Assembly (NCBI RefSeq): GCF_033366695.1
Contig: NZ_JAOBTQ010000001.1
Span: 4,216,001-4,280,000, forward strand
Direction: 5' to 3'
DNA length: 64,000 nt
From: Streptomyces sp. SCL15-4
Lineage (GTDB): Bacteria; Actinomycetota; Actinomycetes; Streptomycetales; Streptomycetaceae
The translations under genes were made by a program, and so were the position numbers. The notes below the pieces were generated by a model that was not told where the DNA came from, ran no database searches, and saw only the letters and a program-made list of their open reading frames with translations. Of this stretch, positions 61,119-64,000 are shown piece after piece (within the stretch, counting starts at the first letter, position 1; each line of letters begins with the position of its first letter).

Positions 61119-62456
61119 TCACCGGGCCCGCGCGTGCGCCCGCCGGGCCGCCACCGTCCAGCCGCCGAGGACCAGCAGCAGCGCGGTCCCGGTGCCGATC
61201 CCGCCGACGGCGACCAGCCGCATCGTCCCGCCGCCGCCTCGCCCGCCGTCTCCCGGACCCGGGTCCGCGCCCGTGGCCCCGTGCGCGAAACCTCCGGCCA
61301 GTGCGGCGGCACGGTCCTGGTCGGTGACCGTGAAGACGTCCTGCGGCACGGGACCGCCGTCGTATCCGGGAGCCGCGTGGGCCCGGCCGTCCACCCGCAC
61401 CCGCAGGGTCACCTCGTACGGCCCCGGCCCGAACGGCTCGGCCAGCCGGGTGCTGAGGTGCACGACGAGGTAGTAGTCACCGGCGAACCGTACGGAGGTC
61501 ACGCCGGCCGGGACGGCGTACCGGTTGGCGTACTCCACCGGCGGCAGCGGCCGCAGGGCGGTGGTCCTGGCGGTGCCGGTGTAGCCGGTGGAGGCGTCGT
61601 CGACCAGGGCGCGGACGGGGTTGTGGAGGGAGAGGGTCAGGGCGCCGCCGACATAGCCGTGGCCCCGGGCGCCGCCCAGCTCGGCGGAGGCGTGCAGCCG
61701 CCGTCCCCAGTCCATCGGGACCTTGTAGAACCGGGTCTCGCCCGGTGCGAGGGCCGTGCGCCAGACGCCTTGGCCCGTGGGGCGGGCGGTCGCGAACCCG
61801 GTGCCGCCGGAGCGCTCCAGCGGCCGGCCGGAGGGGGGTTCGGGGGTGGCGGAGTCCCAGGTGCGCGGCGGGGCCGTGGCACCGGAGCGGACCAGGCCCG
61901 GTTCCGTGACGGGCGCGATCTCCAGGTCCCAGCGCCCGTCCCGGTCCGCCGCGCCCGGGGCGCCGGCGTCGAGCCGTTCGACGAGCAGGTAGTACGTGCC
62001 CCCGCCCCGGCACAGCGCCTTGCCGGTCTCGCGCTGGCCCACGGCCGTGACCGGGCGCGGGCTGATCCCGGCGCCGAAGCGGGCGGAGGAGTAGGAGCAG
62101 GAGGTGCCGTCGGCGTCCCGCAGCGAGACCCGGATGCCGTCGGTGGCGGAGACGGCGGCGTCCGGCGGCGGTACGGCGGTGACGGGGACGTAGGCCGTGT
62201 CCGCGGCGGTGAGCCGGAGCCGGTAGTAGAGCCCGGCGTTGCGGGGCAGGGAGCTGCGGTAGGTGTGGCGGGCGTCCAGCAGGGCCGCGCCCGCGGTGCC
62301 GGGCGCGCCCGCGACGCCACGGGCGCCGGGCGTGAAGGCGTACCCGTCACCGGCCCGCGCGGCGGCCGGCCGGGCGGCCACGGTCCAGAGAACGAGCAGC
62401 GCGATCACCACGCACCGGACCGCTCCGGTCCGCCCCCAGCCCCGCACGCGCCGCAC
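61119..62456 (-). CDS. Secreted, C-terminally membrane-anchored protein of unknown function
   Basis: 445 residues. Signal peptide (VRCVVIALLVLWTVAARPAAARA, cut after about residue 35), an extracytoplasmic region with beta-rich, repeat-like segments (LYYRLRLTAADTAYVPV, TYYLLVERLDAG, DYYLVVHLSTRL) and a C-terminal helix (LVAVGGIGTGTALLLVLGGW) followed by Arg/Ala. The look is that of Streptomyces secreted proteins often encoded with von Willebrand factor-type partners, but none is in this window. Not recognised further. Confidence 0.7.
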   Translation of the reverse strand: MRRVRGWGRTGAVRCVVIALLVLWTVAARPAAARAGDGYAFTPGARGVAGAPGTAGAALLDARHTYRSSLPRNAGLYYRLRLTAADTAYVPVTAVPPPDAAVSATDGIRVSLRDADGTSCSYSSARFGAGISPRPVTAVGQRETGKALCRGGGTYYLLVERLDAGAPGAADRDGRWDLEIAPVTEPGLVRSGATAPPRTWDSATPEPPSGRPLERSGGTGFATARPTGQGVWRTALAPGETRFYKVPMDWGRRLHASAELGGARGHGYVGGALTLSLHNPVRALVDDASTGYTGTARTTALRPLPPVEYANRYAVPAGVTSVRFAGDYYLVVHLSTRLAEPFGPGPYEVTLRVRVDGRAHAAPGYDGGPVPQDVFTVTDQDRAAALAGGFAHGATGADPGPGDGGRGGGGTMRLVAVGGIGTGTALLLVLGGWTVAARRAHARAR

Positions 62457-62623
62457 CCCCAGTCGTCCGACAACCGCACCGCGGGCTCATCCTGCCCCGG
62501 CCGGCCCCGCGCCATCCGGGCAACGCGTACACCCGTCCGGAACGCCCGGCCCGTCCGCCGCCGTCCCGGCCCGGCCTACCCCGGCCCGCGGGTCCCCGCA
62601 ACACGGGACGGCCGCCGGAAACG

Positions 62624-62656
62624 CAGAACCCCGGCCGCTCGGGCGACCGGGGTCTG
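62624..62656. terminator. Terminator downstream of the DLW-39 gene
   Basis: Stem CAGAACCCCGG...CCGGGGTCTG (one T-G type irregularity), on the downstream side of the small minus-strand gene. Confidence 0.6.
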
Positions 62657-62688
62657 TACAGATTCGGTATCGGCTTCGGTACCGGGAC

Positions 62689-62817
62689 TCACGAACCCGT
62701 GGGCACGGAGTCAGTCGCCTCCGTCCACAGGTCCTGTTCGGCGCGATCCGCCTGGATCTGGCGGTACACGAGGAGCCCGCCGATGGCGGCCAGTGCGACC
62801 AGGAGCAGCTTCTTCAC
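62689..62817 (-). CDS. DLW-39 family small protein
   Basis: 42 residues: one N-terminal hydrophobic helix (KKLLLVALAAIGGLLVYRQI) and a short tail containing the family's name motif DLW (EQDLWTEATDS). It is a tiny conserved streptomycete/actinobacterial membrane protein of unknown role, often near gyrA. GTG start at 62817. Confidence 0.88.
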   Translation of the reverse strand: MKKLLLVALAAIGGLLVYRQIQADRAEQDLWTEATDSVPTGS

Positions 62818-63167
62818 CGCGCGACCTCGTCTTTCCTTGACGTGAGGGACCTCTGGCGCCCGACTATACACACCGACCGATATCGGTCGGTGACCTGCGT
62901 CGGCGCCCAACTCCCGCCCCCGGCGGCCCACTAGACGGGGCCGGACGCCGTCCCGGCCGGAGCGTGACCGCACCTCCACGGACGGTTACCTTTGCTCCCG
63001 CTTCGCTCGCACTCATCGGCTTTTGGGGTTTTTCTTCCCTCTTGCGTCCATACGAGTGGTGTTCATCGGAACATCGACGCGCCACGGGCGTCGGTCCACC
63101 ACATCGCGACCCTCATACACATCATGAACAAAGTACGCAAATCGCCCGACCCGAAAGTGAGGGGACC
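62818..63167. other. 350-bp divergent region with a perfect 22-bp palindrome
   Basis: Lies between the DLW-39 gene (minus) and a small secreted protein gene (plus). Holds a palindrome at 62871-62892 and, on the minus strand, TATAGT (62868-62863) as a possible -10. The right part is less GC-rich (TTTTGGGGTTTTTCTTCCC near 63020-63040) and precedes a GAGGGG ribosome-binding site. Confidence 0.6.
62871..62892. promoter_or_regulatory. Perfect 22-bp palindrome, probable operator
   Basis: CACCGACCGATATCGGTCGGTG is fully self-complementary and ends two bases before a TATAGT -10-like element reading toward the DLW-39 gene, so it spans the spacer and -35 area. The form suits a TetR-type dimer. The regulator is unknown. 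Confidence 0.6.
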
Positions 63168-63566
63168 ATGACCCGGACCAAGGTCATGAAGCTGTGGACC
63201 GCCATCGTCACCGCCTTCCTCGCGCTGTGCACGGCGCTCGGACTCGTCTCCGCCGGCACCGCCGCCGCCGCCCCGGCCGGACCCCGGACCGAGACCACCG
63301 GAACCGGCACCGGCACCGCGCACCGCACGCCCGTGACGATCCCGGCACCGCACCACTGGGCCTGGTCCCATGCCAGGGCCCTGCCCCCCACGATGAAGCA
63401 GCGGATCCGGGCCGAGGCCCACGGAAAGTCCCCGAGCTGCCGGCACCGGCCGCTGGACGAGACCGAACAGACCGATCCGGAACTCCAGAAGCAGCCCCGG
63501 GCCCGGGCCCGCAACCAGAACGAGACACCGGCCCCCGACCACGCCCCGGCGGCGCTCGACTGCTGA
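63168..63566 (+). CDS. Small secreted protein (DUF6344-like)
   Basis: 132 residues. Signal peptide (KLWTAIVTAFLALCTALGLVSAGTAAAA, cut after AAA near residue 34) followed by a Thr/Gly segment, PAPHHWAWSHARALPPTMKQRIRAEAHG and a basic, Gln/Pro-rich tail with two cysteines. ATG 63168 has GAGGGG upstream. Resembles small secreted proteins of streptomycetes with no assigned function; the domain name is tentative. Confidence 0.7.
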   Translation: MTRTKVMKLWTAIVTAFLALCTALGLVSAGTAAAAPAGPRTETTGTGTGTAHRTPVTIPAPHHWAWSHARALPPTMKQRIRAEAHGKSPSCRHRPLDETEQTDPELQKQPRARARNQNETPAPDHAPAALDC

Positions 63567-63639
63567 GCCCCCGCCCCTCACGCAGTACCGCAACGTCTCG
63601 ACAACAAGGCGACTTGCGTACGCACCAGTCGACACGGAG

Positions 63640-63666
63640 GACCCCCGGCCGATCCGGCCGGGGGTC
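63640..63666. terminator. Terminator after the small secreted protein gene
   Basis: Perfect 11-bp stem GACCCCCGGCC/GGCCGGGGGTC with a 5-nt loop (GATCC). Confidence 0.75.
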
Positions 63667-63752
63667 TCGCGCTGTTTTCGGGGCCCTGGCGTTCCCGGAC
63701 CCGGCGTAGGCCATGCTGGCAGCGACGACACGCCCCTACCCACGGAAAGGTG

Positions 63753-64000
63753 GTGAGCGCTGCCGTGAGCCGGCGCGTCACCGTAGTCACCGCTGTCCAC
63801 GGCCCGTCCGCCCGGTTCCTGCCGGACGCGTACGCCTCCCTGTGCGCGCAGCGGCTGCCCGCGGGCTGGGAGTGGGAGTGGGCCGTGCAGGAGGACGGTA
63901 CGACGGACGAGGTCCGCCCGTACGTCCCGGACGACGCGCGGGTGACGTTCCGCCAGGGCCGGCCGGGCGGTCCCGGCGTGGCCCGGACGATCGCGCTGGC
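63753..64000 (+). CDS. Family 2 glycosyltransferase (N-terminal part, cut by window end)
   Basis: About 82 residues are visible before the window ends. The start VSRRVTVVTAVHGPSARFLPDAYASLCAQ and the QEDGTTDEV acidic motif near residue 48, where the nucleotide-sugar-binding Asp lies, then GGPGVARTIALA, match GT-A family 2 enzymes. GTG 63753 or GTG 63765 is the start. The rest is outside the window, so activity and sugar cannot be judged. Confidence 0.78.
   Translation, partial: MSAAVSRRVTVVTAVHGPSARFLPDAYASLCAQRLPAGWEWEWAVQEDGTTDEVRPYVPDDARVTFRQGRPGGPGVARTIAL

Overview
The window looks like a Streptomyces chromosome, very probably from the conserved arm close to oriC. Coding DNA is very GC-rich, GTG starts are common, most genes are chained by 1-4 base ATGA/GTGA overlaps, and the FhaA-FhaB-PstP-FtsW/RodA-PbpA-PknB block, the class E sortases, pabA, CrgA, DUF881 and rhomboid genes follow the usual Streptomyces order. 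At least one accessory gene carries the rare TTA leucine codon. The species cannot be named from the sequence alone.

Layout. (1) 0-8.7 kb: phenylacetate catabolism, with paaN at the left edge and the paaABCDE ring-epoxidase operon, separated by an RNA methyltransferase, an HTTM membrane protein and a DUF5819 protein. (2) 8.8-13.7 kb: rhodanese, J-domain protein, DUF2252 protein, an APH-like kinase, a TetR regulator and tRNA-Leu. (3) 14.2-22.6 kb: the cell-wall and growth-signalling operon (two FHA proteins, PP2C phosphatase, FtsW/RodA, class B PBP, PASTA kinase). (4) 22.6-30.1 kb: two class E sortases (one with about twenty 36-bp coding repeats), pabA, a 53-residue membrane protein, DUF881, crgA, a cluster of five DnaA-box-like sequences, rhomboid protease, cyclophilin and DUF5324.

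(5) 30.2-58.8 kb is an accessory block lying between apparently conserved genes. Its first half (30.2-42.7 kb) is a twelve-gene, mostly translationally coupled operon built around a 61-residue LysW-type amino-group carrier protein (AmCP) with its ATP-grasp ligase, kinase and reductase. Added to these are an HMGL-type aldolase, a GguC-like FAH protein, a class I glutamine-amidotransferase-like hydrolase, an amino-acid dehydrogenase, an adenylate-forming enzyme, a PLP aminotransferase and two flavin (LLM) monooxygenases. This looks like a carrier-protein pathway to an unusual amino acid. The carrier ends in Gln instead of the usual Glu. A divergent maleate-isomerase-like gene, a response regulator lacking its phospho-acceptor Asp, a degenerate IS701-type protein with a TTA codon, a hydrolase, an MFS exporter, a stripped-down SDR and a 1,094-residue SARP follow. 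Three 7-bp direct repeats at 11-bp spacing in front of the SDR gene look like a SARP target.

The right end of the accessory block (54.1-58.8 kb) is a three-gene operon: a CHAT-domain caspase-like protein, a protein whose C-terminus looks like a MbcA/Xre-type RES antitoxin, and a RES-domain (NAD+-degrading) toxin. A protease-gated toxin-antitoxin or defence module is a reasonable hypothesis. (6) 58.8-64 kb returns to conserved genes: tRNA-Ala, an XRE regulator, a Ser/Thr kinase, a secreted anchored protein, a DLW-39 protein, a small secreted protein and the start of a family 2 glycosyltransferase cut by the window edge.
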